64,000 nucleotides of DNA, taken from assembly GCA_023666265.1 (NCBI GenBank), contig JAMPCH010000008.1, positions 1 through 64,000 of the forward strand, read 5' to 3'. The position numbers were made by a program, and so were the translations under genes. Numbering within the stretch: the first letter of the stretch is position 1; every line of letters begins with the position of its first letter. Origin of the DNA: Roseburia sp. Its GTDB lineage: Bacteria; Bacillota; Clostridia; Oscillospirales; Ruminococcaceae. Positions 24,842 to 33,536 of the stretch are shown piece after piece. Under the pieces are notes generated by a model that did no database searches, was not told the DNA's origin, and saw only the letters and a list, made by a program, of their open reading frames with translations.

Positions 24842-27406
24842 TCATTCAAGCGTTACGCTCAAAACGGTGATGCTGATATTTTCGGGAATGTCCGTGAGGG
24901 TATAGACGAGGAAGACGTAGCCTTCGCCCGCCGTGACCTTTTCGCCGTCGACCGTGAGCGCGGTGTTATACTTCGTCGTGCTGACCGTCTTGGTGACCGT
25001 CCCGTTCGAGAGGGTAAAGGTCGCTTTGGTCTTACCGACGACGTCCTCGGCGGCGACCTTTTGGACGATCCGCTCGTTGTAACGTTTGTTTACGACCGCC
25101 GTCTTTTCGGTCACGATCACCTTCGGCGCGGCGTTTTTAATACTCGTCTCGCCCTCGGAGCTGAAATAACCGGGCTTTGTCTCGGGTTCTACGGTCGGGA
25201 GTTCCTCCGACTTTGTTTTTGGACAGATCGTACAGGTGTAAATCTTGAGTCCCTTCTCGGTCTCGGTCGGAAATCTTGTGATCACTCCGTCGTTCCAAAC
25301 GTGCGCGGCTTTGTCGGAAATTTCCTCGGTATGCGTACAAGTCGCCGCGTGCCAATGGTTCGCGTCGTCGCTCGTCCATGCCGTCGCGAAGGTGTGGGTA
25401 TGTTCGTCCTCGCCGCCGTCCGCGACAAGCGCGTACTCGCTGAAATGTTCTAAGTAAACGATGTAGCTGTCCTCGGTCTGTTCGCCGGGAATGACTTCCT
25501 TTGTCATTTTCCCGTTGACCTCGGTCAGACGGTAGCAATAAAACGTCTTGTTTCTGTGTCCCTTCGGGATCGGGATAATCACCTGTACCAAGCCCTCATA
25601 GCCGTTGGAGAAATCCTTGTCGTTATATAACAGGGTCAAGTCCAATAGGTTATAGTGTTTATTTCCGATAATTTCCTCTCCGAGCGCTTCCTCCGCTCTC
25701 TTTAATCCCGCTTCGTCATAGATTTCCTTCGCCTTGATCTTGATCTTCGTCAGATCAAGCCCGACCCCGTTGTCGTCCTTGTTTTTCATATTAAAGGCGG
25801 GGTTGATCGTAATGCTCGTGATCCGATCCTCTTCGGGGATCTCGGCGGCTTCGGGCGGGGCTTCTACTTCCGCAGTGGTTTCGTTTTCTTTGTCGAAGAG
25901 ACCTCCGTTATGTATTGTTAGTTTAAGCGGCTCTGACCAGTTTCCTGTTGTAAAGCTTTCTGTAGCACAGATTTCGACCGTATACTCGCCATTTTCCAAA
26001 TCGGTTAAACCCGTAAAGAGATTGGATTTAAGTTTTTCAAATTGAACGGTGGTATCACCCTGTGAAATGCGTATCCAAAAATTATTCGTATTGCCATGTC
26101 TTAACTGATCCCAGTCCCACACAAGTTGATTAAATTTATAATATAATTTTGGAATCCAGACTGATTCATCTGCTTGATTAATTGTGAAAGAATACGATTG
26201 TGTATTATAATTGTTGTATTGATCTTCAAAGAAAAGCTCTGCCTCATAGTTTCCCGTCGGATATTCTTTGAAAACCCAATAGCTATATGGTTGGGAAAAA
26301 GACCCGCATTCATACCCAAGCATTTTATCATTTTTCAAAATACAAAGCGACCACCCGGAAACCTTATTAGCTCCGTCGATTGTACCCCAGTATAGCCAAT
26401 CTTCGTCTTGTACGTCTTGTATACTTTCGGGCATTTCAATCGATTTGTCGAGAGACATATTGTCATTTATTTCAAATCGATCACTGCTTTCCGAGAGATT
26501 TCCATTCACATCATAAGCATAAATATAATAATAATGATACGAGCCGGGAAAAGGAAACCGACCACGACTAAATTTCGGTTGAGACTCACAATTTTCAAAA
26601 CTAAAAGGTCCTCCTCCCGATACCTGATGAAAGCCCTTATAATCTACAACCCCCCAATGTTCGTCAGCGTAACCAACCGCACCTTCTACCTCATCGCTTA
26701 GAATATAGTCTCCGCTTTCATCTAATCTAACATTTTGAGGAGCTTTGAGACGTTCAGGCATAGTGTAAGATACTGACAAAGACTCTGACCATGCGCTGAC
26801 ATTATAGTCATTATCAACTGCTTGAATTTCAATCAAATAAACGCCTATATGCTCCAATGCATCTATAGAAAAGGAGTTGTTACTTCTATAAAAATAAGTT
26901 TGAACCGTCGAATTTTCATCTATCGATCGTACATAATATCTTTTTGCGTCTTTTACCTCGTCCCAAACAACATACTGCTTATTTTCACTTAATCTTAGAT
27001 TTATCGGAGTTTCAAAAGTTGCTTCATACGAAACAGTAATTGAATTCGACCATTCGCTACTGTTCTTTGATTCGTCAAATGCACAAACCTCAAATGTGTA
27101 TTCACCAAAGGTTCTGTCGCATTTTTCTAAAAGAAATCTTCGCCACTCACATTTATCTTCGTCGTAATATGTATTTTGGATCTCTTCTCCGTCTTTATGT
27201 GTACGTACAGTATACCCATAAGCGTCCTCTACTTCGCCCCAAACGATAAAGCCATTTTCTTCTCTGACATTCGCCGGCGCGGAGAGCGTTCCGCCCGTTT
27301 CCGCAATTGTCGTCGCCCCCTCGTCGGTAGCGAAACCTAAAACAGCCCCGCTCGCCGCCATCACCCCCGCCATCAGACCCGCCGCCAGCCTTTTCCAAAG
27401 TTTCAT
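24842..27406 (-). CDS. large secreted surface protein with fibronectin III-like repeats
   Basis: An 854-residue protein. ATG 27406 (MKLWKRLAAGLMAGVMAASG) opens a signal peptide, preceded by AAAGGACGG. At least three fibronectin type III-like modules follow (LSAPANVREENG..VWGEVEDA, TPINLRLSENKQYVVWDEV, KAPQNVRLDESGDYILSDEV), then less regular beta modules. The C-terminal part includes a His/Cys-rich module (EHTHTFATAWTSDDANHWHA ... TCTICPKTKSEEL) common in Clostridia surface proteins. No LPxTG or dockerin is seen. The middle, roughly 25900-27260, is much more AT-rich than both ends, so the gene is a mosaic. A small hairpin (CGGGAAAA/TTTTCCCG) lies in its 5' leader. Confidence 0.8.
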   Translation of the reverse strand: MKLWKRLAAGLMAGVMAASGAVLGFATDEGATTIAETGGTLSAPANVREENGFIVWGEVEDAYGYTVRTHKDGEEIQNTYYDEDKCEWRRFLLEKCDRTFGEYTFEVCAFDESKNSSEWSNSITVSYEATFETPINLRLSENKQYVVWDEVKDAKRYYVRSIDENSTVQTYFYRSNNSFSIDALEHIGVYLIEIQAVDNDYNVSAWSESLSVSYTMPERLKAPQNVRLDESGDYILSDEVEGAVGYADEHWGVVDYKGFHQVSGGGPFSFENCESQPKFSRGRFPFPGSYHYYYIYAYDVNGNLSESSDRFEINDNMSLDKSIEMPESIQDVQDEDWLYWGTIDGANKVSGWSLCILKNDKMLGYECGSFSQPYSYWVFKEYPTGNYEAELFFEDQYNNYNTQSYSFTINQADESVWIPKLYYKFNQLVWDWDQLRHGNTNNFWIRISQGDTTVQFEKLKSNLFTGLTDLENGEYTVEICATESFTTGNWSEPLKLTIHNGGLFDKENETTAEVEAPPEAAEIPEEDRITSITINPAFNMKNKDDNGVGLDLTKIKIKAKEIYDEAGLKRAEEALGEEIIGNKHYNLLDLTLLYNDKDFSNGYEGLVQVIIPIPKGHRNKTFYCYRLTEVNGKMTKEVIPGEQTEDSYIVYLEHFSEYALVADGGEDEHTHTFATAWTSDDANHWHAATCTHTEEISDKAAHVWNDGVITRFPTETEKGLKIYTCTICPKTKSEELPTVEPETKPGYFSSEGETSIKNAAPKVIVTEKTAVVNKRYNERIVQKVAAEDVVGKTKATFTLSNGTVTKTVSTTKYNTALTVDGEKVTAGEGYVFLVYTLTDIPENISITVLSVTLE

Positions 27407-27509
27407 ATTTAACCGTCCTTTCTCTCGGGAAAAGCTTATTTTTCCCGAAAATAAAAAAGTGTGTGCAACCAAAGCCGCACACACATAAAGGCGAGTAGGC
27501 TCGGATTGC

Positions 27510-27611
27510 TACCACACAACTTCAACATATTTATCGCAAGGAATGTTGAAAAGAGTCTACACCTTTACCATAGTGTAAACATTCTTGCGATAAATATTAA
27601 GTTGTGTGGTA
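27510..27611. repeat. about 100-bp imperfect palindrome, MITE-like
   Basis: TACCACACAACTT begins the left arm at 27510; its complement AAGTTGTGTGGTA ends the right arm at 27611. Inside, TATTTATCGCAAG and CTTGCGATAAATA pair, as do AATGTT/AACATT and TACAC/GTGTA. It is AT-rich and lies between two divergent transcription units. Confidence 0.7.
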
Positions 27612-27732
27612 TGCCCTTATCTTACCATAAACGGAAAAGAAAGTCAATCCCTTTCGCGAAGAAAAACGAAAAATCGCCGAATAACGCCTTCCCCGAATGA
27701 GATCAAAGCTTGACGAACCGCACGGAATCGGA

Positions 27733-27784
27733 TGCGGGTCGCCCCAAGCGCTTGCAAGGACGCAAGCGCCCAAAGCGACCCGCA
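27733..27784. repeat. hairpin related to the MITE inner stem
   Basis: TGCGGGTCGC-CCCAA-GCGCTTGC-AAGGAC-GCAAGCGC-CCAAA-GCGACCCGCA forms a two-part stem. The CGCCCCAAGCGC...GCGC..AAAGCG layout matches the inner hairpin of the MITEs at 20236-20537 and 39075-39391. Confidence 0.65.
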
Positions 27785-27791
27785 CAGCCCA

Positions 27792-27836
27792 CCTTCCCCA
27801 AAAAATAAAGCTCGCGGGCGGATTTTTTTGAGAAGG
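27792..27836. repeat. dispersed 18-bp motif, exact copy plus inverted partner
   Basis: The exact motif at 27792-27809 is followed after a short GC spacer by an inverted near copy (ATTTTTTTGAGAAGGAG, 27819-27835), so the pair can form a hairpin. Confidence 0.7.
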
Positions 27837-27868
27837 AGAAAAAATCGGGAAATTTTTTCGCGACCCTC

Positions 27869-27897
27869 TTGACAAATGTGTTAGGATATGCTAATAT
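27869..27897 (+). promoter_or_regulatory. promoter of the TetR operon
   Basis: TTGACA (27869-27874) and TAATAT (27892-27897) are 17 bases apart, about 45 bases before the tetR-type gene. Confidence 0.75.
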
Positions 27898-27901
27898 ATA
27901 G

Positions 27902-27929
27902 CTATGAACAAAACCATAAAAATTCATAG
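27902..27929 (+). promoter_or_regulatory. candidate TetR operator
   Basis: CTATGAA (27902-27908) and TTCATAG (27923-27929) are perfect inverted repeats with a 14-base spacer, starting five bases after the -10 element. Location and symmetry suggest autorepression by the adjacent regulator. Confidence 0.55.
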
Positions 27930-27941
27930 GAGCGACGGCGA

Positions 27942-28547
27942 ATGGGGAAGGCTTTTTCGGACGAGGAAAAAAGGATCATCGGGCAAAAACTGCTCGATAC
28001 GGGCGTGGAGATGTTTCACGACCACGCGCTAAAGGCGATCAATATCCGCGAACTGACCAAAAGAGCCGGGATCTCTCAGGGCGGGTTTTATTCCTTTTAT
28101 AAGGATAAGGACGCGTTCGTGCTGGACGTGATGCGCTATCGCTCGGCGCAAAAGATCGAGGACGCCGAGCGCCTGATCTTAGCGTCGGCGGACGACCCGG
28201 CGGGCGCGGTGAGCGAGGTCTTATTTCACTACCTAATCGATATGAAGCATAAGATCGACACGCGCGAGACATATTCCGAGGTGTTTGACGCGCTGGTGAA
28301 ACATTCGGACAAGCTCGCGGCGCGGGCGACGGAGCTGTTTCGCGGGTTTATCGAGCGGGTCGCCGACGGCTGGCGGGCGCGGGGCGTCCCCGTCGAGACG
28401 GACGTCGAGGGGCTTTGCGGCGTGATGGCGGGGGCGTTTCTCCTCTTTATCCATAACGCGGCGATCGCCCGACCCTATTTTGACGAGATCTTTAGCGCCT
28501 TTATCGACGCGGGCGTAAAAAAATATATCGGGAGGACAAAGACATGA
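27942..28547 (+). CDS. TetR/AcrR family transcriptional regulator
   Basis: A 201-residue regulator. The N-terminal helix-turn-helix covers about residues 25-65 (ALKAINIRELTKRAGISQGG, then FYSFYKDKDAFVLDV). The C-terminal ligand domain is unspecific. It is preceded by a promoter and a palindrome and overlaps the next gene by four bases (ATGA), so it very likely controls the two following genes, a dikinase-like enzyme and a MATE exporter. Confidence 0.92.
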   Translation: MGKAFSDEEKRIIGQKLLDTGVEMFHDHALKAINIRELTKRAGISQGGFYSFYKDKDAFVLDVMRYRSAQKIEDAERLILASADDPAGAVSEVLFHYLIDMKHKIDTRETYSEVFDALVKHSDKLAARATELFRGFIERVADGWRARGVPVETDVEGLCGVMAGAFLLFIHNAAIARPYFDEIFSAFIDAGVKKYIGRTKT

Positions 28548-31030
28548 TCAGACAATTTAACGAGGTCGGTAAAAACGACGTGATGACGGTCGGGGGGAAG
28601 GGCGCGAACCTCGGCGAGATGACGCGGGCGGGGCTAAACGTCCCGCCGGGCTTTGTGGTGACGGCGGACGCTTACCGCGCCTTTCTCACCGCGAACGGGA
28701 TCGACGGCGAGATCGACGCGCTTTTAGCCGAGGCGGGCGCGGACGAAGAAAAGCTTTACGCGGCGGCGGAGACGATCCGCGCCCTGATCGAGGGCGGGGC
28801 GATCCCCGAGCCTTTACGCGACGCTGTTAGGCTTAGCTATCTATCCCTTTGTGAAGGCGCGGGGGTCGGCGACCTACGCGTCGCGGTCCGATCCTCCGCG
28901 ACCGCCGAGGATCTCCCCGACGCGAGCTTCGCGGGTCAACAGGAGACCTATCTGAACGTGATCGGGTTCGACGCGCTCTTAAAAAATATCGTCCTTTGTT
29001 ACGCCTCGCTTTGGGGAAACCGCGCGGTGAGCTATCGCCAAAATCAAGGCTATGACCAGAGGAGCGTCGCGCTCGCCGTCGTCGTACAGGAGATGGTCGA
29101 GAGCGAAAAAGCGGGCGTACTCTTTACCGCGAACCCCGTCAATCACCGCCGCGACGAGATGCAGTTAAACGCGTCTTACGGTCTCGGCGAGGCGGTCGTC
29201 TCGGGGAAAGTCACGGCGGACACCTTTATCTGTGGGAAGGAAGGGCGTATCCGATCGAGCGTCGTCGGGAGTAAAGAGATCGAGATCGTTTACGCCGAGA
29301 ACGGCGACGGGGAGAATATCAAGGAGGTCGCCGTCCCGCCCGAGAAGCGCGGCGTCCTCTGTCTCTCCGAAAAAGAGGTCGCGGCGCTTTGTAAGGCGGC
29401 GGTCGACGTCGAGGATTATTACGGCTGTCCGATGGACATCGAATGGGCGGTACGCGGCGGGAACGCCTATATCCTACAGGCGCGGGCGATCACCACGCTC
29501 GCCGACGACGTCGACGAGGCGGAGATCGAGCGCTATGTCGGGCGAAACAAGATCACCGGCGCGCTCCGTAAAAATTTCGCCTTCCTGCTTGAGAAAATGC
29601 CCGTCGCTCAGCTCCCGCTCGACCATAGCTTTTGCGGCGCGGTCAATAACCAAAAGGCTCGGATCTTTTCCGAGGTGGGGCTGTTGATCTCGATGGAGCC
29701 CCGGATCGACGACGACGGGGTCATGATCCTACCGCCGAACGATAAACGGATCAGCGGGAAGATCTTTAAAGCGCCCGCGCTCATCAAGGAGCTTAAAAAC
29801 CTCCCCTACTGCCGCGAAAAATGTGAATATTATCTCGAGAGGTATCAAAAAAGCGTCGATAAAATGGCGAAGCTCCCGTTTGATCAGCTGTCCTTGGCGG
29901 AATGTGGGAGATACATAGACGACGCGTATCGGCTGGTACAAAGGATCGCCTACGCGCGGTTTCGCTACGCGCTTTTCCCGGGCGTCCTCGCGAGCCGCGG
30001 GATCGAAAAAACGCTCAAAAAAATCTCCCCCGACCTGAGCGTCTATGACCTTTACGTCGACCTCGACTATAAGACGGTCATCGTGACCCGCGACATCGCG
30101 GCGCTCGCCGAGCGGATCGGCGCGGACGAGGCGCTCTCGGCGGCGGTACTCGGCGGCGAGAGCTGCGCGAAGATTTGTCGCGATTTCCCCGCCTTCGCCG
30201 AGGAACTTGAGGCGTTTATGAAAAAGCATGGGATGAAGTCCGACTATAACTGTTACTGTATCTACGCGAAGTCCTTCGTCGAAGCCCCCGATCGCTTCAT
30301 CAGTATCATAAAGCCCCTGATCAACGCGCCCGCCGAAGCCGACGCGGAGAAATTCGCGCCCTTAATGGAAAAGCTCCGCGCGGTCTGCGGCGAGAAGAGC
30401 TTCCCAAAAATAAAAGAAAGGATCGACTGTATCCGCGCCTTTCACGTCGCGCGGGAGGAGAGCCAGTATCAATGGGAGACGGTCTTTCACTATTCCAAGC
30501 GGATCTTTGAGCACGCGGCGCTTTTATGCACGGGGAATACGGCGATCACGGAGAGCGTGGCGTATCTCTTCTTCGACGAATTTACCGCGATGTGTCGGGA
30601 GGGCTTCACCGATCGGTATAAAGAGATGATCGAGCGGCGAAGGGCGAAGCGCCCGCTCGCGGAGAAGGTCTGGGAGCGGAGCAAGCTCTATGTATTTGAG
30701 GGTCAGGGCGACGTATTGACGGGCGTCGGCGGGAGCGGCGGCGAGGCGGTCGGGAGGGTATGTATCGTCCGCTCGCCCGAGGAATTTTATAAGCTCAAAA
30801 AAGGCGACATCCTCGTTTGTCCCTATACCGACCCCGAGTGGACGCCGCTCTTTAAGGTCGCGGCGGCGGTCGTCGCCGATACCGGCGCGGCGCTCTCTCA
30901 CGCGGCGATCGTCGCGCGGGAATACGGGATCCCCGCCGTACTCGGCGTGGGTCTCGCGACGACGCGCTATCGCGACGGCGAGATGATCCGCGTCAACGGC
31001 TCAAAGGGCGAGGTGGCGAAGGTTGGCTAA
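28544..31030 (+). CDS. rifampicin phosphotransferase / PEP synthase-like dikinase
   Basis: An 828-residue protein with the N-terminal ATP-binding domain of the PEP synthase/PPDK family (GGKGANLGEMTRAGLNVPPG at 17-36; VRSSATAEDLPDASFAGQQ; SYGLGEAVVSGKVTADTF) and a C-terminal phosphohistidine domain (GAALSHAAIVAREYGIPAV, catalytic His786). The PEP/pyruvate TIM barrel of true PEP synthase is absent; instead there is a helical region of about 400 residues. This three-part layout is that of rifampicin phosphotransferases, which inactivate rifamycins with ATP. The middle region is too divergent for me to confirm a rifampicin pocket. Context with TetR and MATE supports a drug-resistance role. Confidence 0.75.
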   Translation: MIRQFNEVGKNDVMTVGGKGANLGEMTRAGLNVPPGFVVTADAYRAFLTANGIDGEIDALLAEAGADEEKLYAAAETIRALIEGGAIPEPLRDAVRLSYLSLCEGAGVGDLRVAVRSSATAEDLPDASFAGQQETYLNVIGFDALLKNIVLCYASLWGNRAVSYRQNQGYDQRSVALAVVVQEMVESEKAGVLFTANPVNHRRDEMQLNASYGLGEAVVSGKVTADTFICGKEGRIRSSVVGSKEIEIVYAENGDGENIKEVAVPPEKRGVLCLSEKEVAALCKAAVDVEDYYGCPMDIEWAVRGGNAYILQARAITTLADDVDEAEIERYVGRNKITGALRKNFAFLLEKMPVAQLPLDHSFCGAVNNQKARIFSEVGLLISMEPRIDDDGVMILPPNDKRISGKIFKAPALIKELKNLPYCREKCEYYLERYQKSVDKMAKLPFDQLSLAECGRYIDDAYRLVQRIAYARFRYALFPGVLASRGIEKTLKKISPDLSVYDLYVDLDYKTVIVTRDIAALAERIGADEALSAAVLGGESCAKICRDFPAFAEELEAFMKKHGMKSDYNCYCIYAKSFVEAPDRFISIIKPLINAPAEADAEKFAPLMEKLRAVCGEKSFPKIKERIDCIRAFHVAREESQYQWETVFHYSKRIFEHAALLCTGNTAITESVAYLFFDEFTAMCREGFTDRYKEMIERRRAKRPLAEKVWERSKLYVFEGQGDVLTGVGGSGGEAVGRVCIVRSPEEFYKLKKGDILVCPYTDPEWTPLFKVAAAVVADTGAALSHAAIVAREYGIPAVLGVGLATTRYRDGEMIRVNGSKGEVAKVG

Positions 31031-32375
31031 AGAAACAAAGGAGGCGCGCCGCGAGCGGATCATCACCGCGCCGCTCCTCCCGCTCTTGATCAAGACGGCG
31101 ATCCCGACGATCGTCGGGATGCTCATAACGGTCATCTATAACCTCACCGATACCTTTTGGATCGGGCGGCTCGATAATAAGAGTATGACCGCCGCCGTCG
31201 GGATCGTGTTCGCGTTCGTGTCGTTCGTCCAGGCGCTCGGCTTTTGGTTCGGCTATGGGAGCGGGAACGTGATGTCCCGACGGCTCGGCGAGGGGAACGA
31301 AAAAGAGGCGGAGACCGTCTCGTCGAACGGGGTCGTCCTCGCGGCGGGCGTGGGGATCGTTTTAATGATCCCGATGCTGATCTTCGTCGAGCCGCTCGCG
31401 GCGGCGCTCGGCGGGAACGCCTCGGAGAGCCTTATGCGATACACGGTGGAGTACCTGCGGGTCATGCTGGTCGCGGTTCCGTTCTCGCTTTTCGCGACGA
31501 CGGTCTATAACCAGCTCCGCCTTTGTGGGAACGTTAAGGACGGTATGATCGGCTTACTCTCGGGGATACTCGTGAATATGCTCCTTGACCCGATCCTGAT
31601 CGTTTTATTAAAAGCGGAAATATTCGGCGCGGGGCTCGCGACCCTCGTCGGTCAGGTCGTCGGCGCGGGGGTGTTGACCTTCCTCTCCTATCGTCACGGG
31701 AATATCCCCGTAAAATGGAATAAATGCGATTTTAGCGGAGGGCGGTTTTATCATATCCTCGCGGGCGGCGCACCGAATTTCGCCCGTCAGGGGATCACGA
31801 GCGTCGCCTCGGTCTTATTGAATATCGCCGCCGCCGACCTCGGCGAGGCGGCGATCGCGGCTTTTACCGTTTCGTCGCGGGTCGCGTCGCTCGGGTATAT
31901 GGTGATGATCGGCTTTGGACAGGGGTTTCAGCCGATCTGCGCGATGAATTACGGGGCGAAAAAATACGATCGGGTCAAAAAGGCGTTTCGCCTCACGGTC
32001 GGGATCGGGACGGCGCTTATGGTGATCTTCGCGGCGGTGTTCGCGGTCTTTGCCGATCCGCTCGTCCGCGTTCTTTCGCCCGACCCCGAGGTCGTCCGCG
32101 CGGGCGCGGCGATCTTACGCTATCAATGTATCTCCTTCCCCTTCCTCGCGTTTTACGCGGTATCGAGTATGTACATGCAAAATCGGGGGAGGTATATGAC
32201 CGCGCTCGTGATCTCGGTCGCGCGTCAGGGATTTTTTTACATCCCGCTCCTTTTCGCGTTGAGCGCTTTTTTCGGCGACTTCGGGCTTTATATCGTCCAG
32301 CCCGTTTCGGACGTGCTGTCGTTCCTGCTCGCGGCGGCGATCTTAGCCGCGACCCGCGACGGGGAAGGCGGATAA
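31023..32375 (+). CDS. MATE family efflux transporter
   Basis: A 450-residue protein with about twelve membrane helices and two similar halves, typical of NorM/DinF-type multidrug or metabolite exporters. Starts at TTG 31023, overlapping the dikinase gene by eight bases; LLPLLIKTAIPTIVGMLITV and the DTFWIGRLD segment are typical. It is the third gene of the TetR operon. Substrate unknown. Confidence 0.92.
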   Translation: MAKETKEARRERIITAPLLPLLIKTAIPTIVGMLITVIYNLTDTFWIGRLDNKSMTAAVGIVFAFVSFVQALGFWFGYGSGNVMSRRLGEGNEKEAETVSSNGVVLAAGVGIVLMIPMLIFVEPLAAALGGNASESLMRYTVEYLRVMLVAVPFSLFATTVYNQLRLCGNVKDGMIGLLSGILVNMLLDPILIVLLKAEIFGAGLATLVGQVVGAGVLTFLSYRHGNIPVKWNKCDFSGGRFYHILAGGAPNFARQGITSVASVLLNIAAADLGEAAIAAFTVSSRVASLGYMVMIGFGQGFQPICAMNYGAKKYDRVKKAFRLTVGIGTALMVIFAAVFAVFADPLVRVLSPDPEVVRAGAAILRYQCISFPFLAFYAVSSMYMQNRGRYMTALVISVARQGFFYIPLLFALSAFFGDFGLYIVQPVSDVLSFLLAAAILAATRDGEGG

Positions 32376-32388
32376 CCCGCGAAAGCGG

Positions 32389-32417
32389 TTGACAATCACG
32401 CGTATTTATGGTAGAAT
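32389..32417 (+). promoter_or_regulatory. promoter of the cysteine-rich lipoprotein gene
   Basis: TTGACA (32389-32394) and TAGAAT (32412-32417) are 17 bases apart, 35 bases before the start codon. Confidence 0.75.
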
Positions 32418-32451
32418 AAGAAGAAATAAACGGAACGGCGGGAGGTCAACA

Positions 32452-33303
32452 ATGAAAAAGCTAAGACGAACGGTCGCGGCGGCGATGATGAGCGCGGTGC
32501 TTACTCTTTCGGGCTGCGGCGGCGAGGAAGTCGTCGGGGATACGGGGACGAACGGCGGCGCGGCGACGGCGAAAAACGCTGCGACGGCGGAGACGACCGC
32601 GCGGGTCGCGGAGAACGAGGCGGGCGGCGGAGCGGTCGGGAGTATGGCGAAAAAGGCGTCGCCGACCCTATCCGTGAACGGGAACGCGTTCACGGTCGAC
32701 GCCGCGTTGTACGCGCTCTCGGAGAACGGCGACGTGATCTTTGTATTCGGTGAGCGCGACGATATTTATACGGTGATGCTTTTCGCGACGACGGCGGGCT
32801 TTACCGAGGGGACGCTCGGGGCGGCGGACTTTAAGAGCGGGAACGAATACTCGCTGATCCTCGCGTCGCCGTCGACGGGCGAGGCTTATTCCGGCGCGAC
32901 CCCGGGCGCGGTGAGCGACCCGGGCTTTACGGCGGAGGCGATCGCCGACGGGTATATGAATGTCTCGATGTCGGCGACACTCCCGACCGAGGTCGGCGAC
33001 TTCGCCGTCGAGATGACGGGCGGGGTCGAGGCGAGCGACGTCGAGACGATCGCGGCGCTCTTAAACGAATTCGCCGAAACGCTCTCGGGCGCGTCGGCGA
33101 CCGCCTCCGGCGGGGGCGGGTCGTCCGTTTGTCCGGGTTGTCACGGCGACACGAAATGCCGCTTTTGTAAGGGCGATCGGACCTGTCATATCTGTCTGAG
33201 CGGTCAGCTCGACCATTGTCTCTCCTGCGGCGGCTCTAACGTCTGTCAGTATTGCGGCGGCGACGGGCGGTGTAAGTATTGTAACGGCTCGGGCGTTGTT
33301 TAA
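32452..33303 (+). CDS. lipoprotein with C-terminal array of six CxxC motifs
   Basis: I do not recognise the whole protein. ATG 32452 (MKKLRRTVAAAMMSAVLTLSG) with GGAGG upstream gives a 283-residue lipoprotein; the lipobox is LSGC (Cys22). A Gly/Ala/Thr-rich linker and a middle domain of about 140 residues follow. The last 57 residues contain twelve cysteines as six CxxC pairs spaced 6-8 residues apart (CPGC, CRFC, CHIC, CLSC, CQYC, CKYC), resembling the DnaJ CxxCxGxG zinc domain. A zinc-binding or redox role outside the membrane is possible. Confidence 0.75.
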   Translation: MKKLRRTVAAAMMSAVLTLSGCGGEEVVGDTGTNGGAATAKNAATAETTARVAENEAGGGAVGSMAKKASPTLSVNGNAFTVDAALYALSENGDVIFVFGERDDIYTVMLFATTAGFTEGTLGAADFKSGNEYSLILASPSTGEAYSGATPGAVSDPGFTAEAIADGYMNVSMSATLPTEVGDFAVEMTGGVEASDVETIAALLNEFAETLSGASATASGGGGSSVCPGCHGDTKCRFCKGDRTCHICLSGQLDHCLSCGGSNVCQYCGGDGRCKYCNGSGVV

Positions 33304-33310
33304 AGCGATG

Positions 33311-33378
33311 ACCTTCGCCTTTGGGCGGGGGTCTTTGTTTTATGTGTTTGTCCGATAGATCGGACAAGCTTTTTGTTT
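33311..33378 (+). terminator. tandem terminator hairpins
   Basis: A first hairpin GACC...GGTC (about 33310-33333) with TTTGTTTTA is followed by TTGTCCGAT-AG-ATCGGACAA (33348-33367) and GCTTTTTGTTTT. Confidence 0.7.
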
Positions 33379-33437
33379 TATTTTTTTGGGGAAGGAGCGA
33401 TAGGCGGCGGGTCTGTACGCCTTCTCTAAAAAATAAA
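33377..33437. repeat. inverted pair of the dispersed 18-bp motif
   Basis: TTTATTTTTTTGGGGAAGG at 33377-33395 and CCTTCTCTAAAAAATAAA at 33420-33437 are inverted near copies around a 24-base spacer, so they can form a hairpin. Confidence 0.65.
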
Positions 33438-33446
33438 AATAACCTA

Positions 33447-33475
33447 TTGACAAAGCGGAGAATAAATGATATAAT
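33447..33475 (+). promoter_or_regulatory. promoter of the GntR-ABC operon
   Basis: TTGACA (33447-33452) and TATAAT (33470-33475), both perfect, are 17 bases apart. Confidence 0.85.
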
Positions 33476-33483
33476 TATATAAA

Positions 33484-33522
33484 TTGAAGTTATACAATTG
33501 AGCTTAAACAGTTGAACTTCAA
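33484..33522 (+). promoter_or_regulatory. candidate operator of the YtrA-type regulator
   Basis: TTGAAGTT (33484-33491) and AACTTCAA (33515-33522) are perfect inverted repeats at the transcription start, and CAATTG lies between. Autoregulation by the following GntR-type gene is likely. Confidence 0.55.
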
Positions 33523-33536
33523 GGAGTGATACGCCG

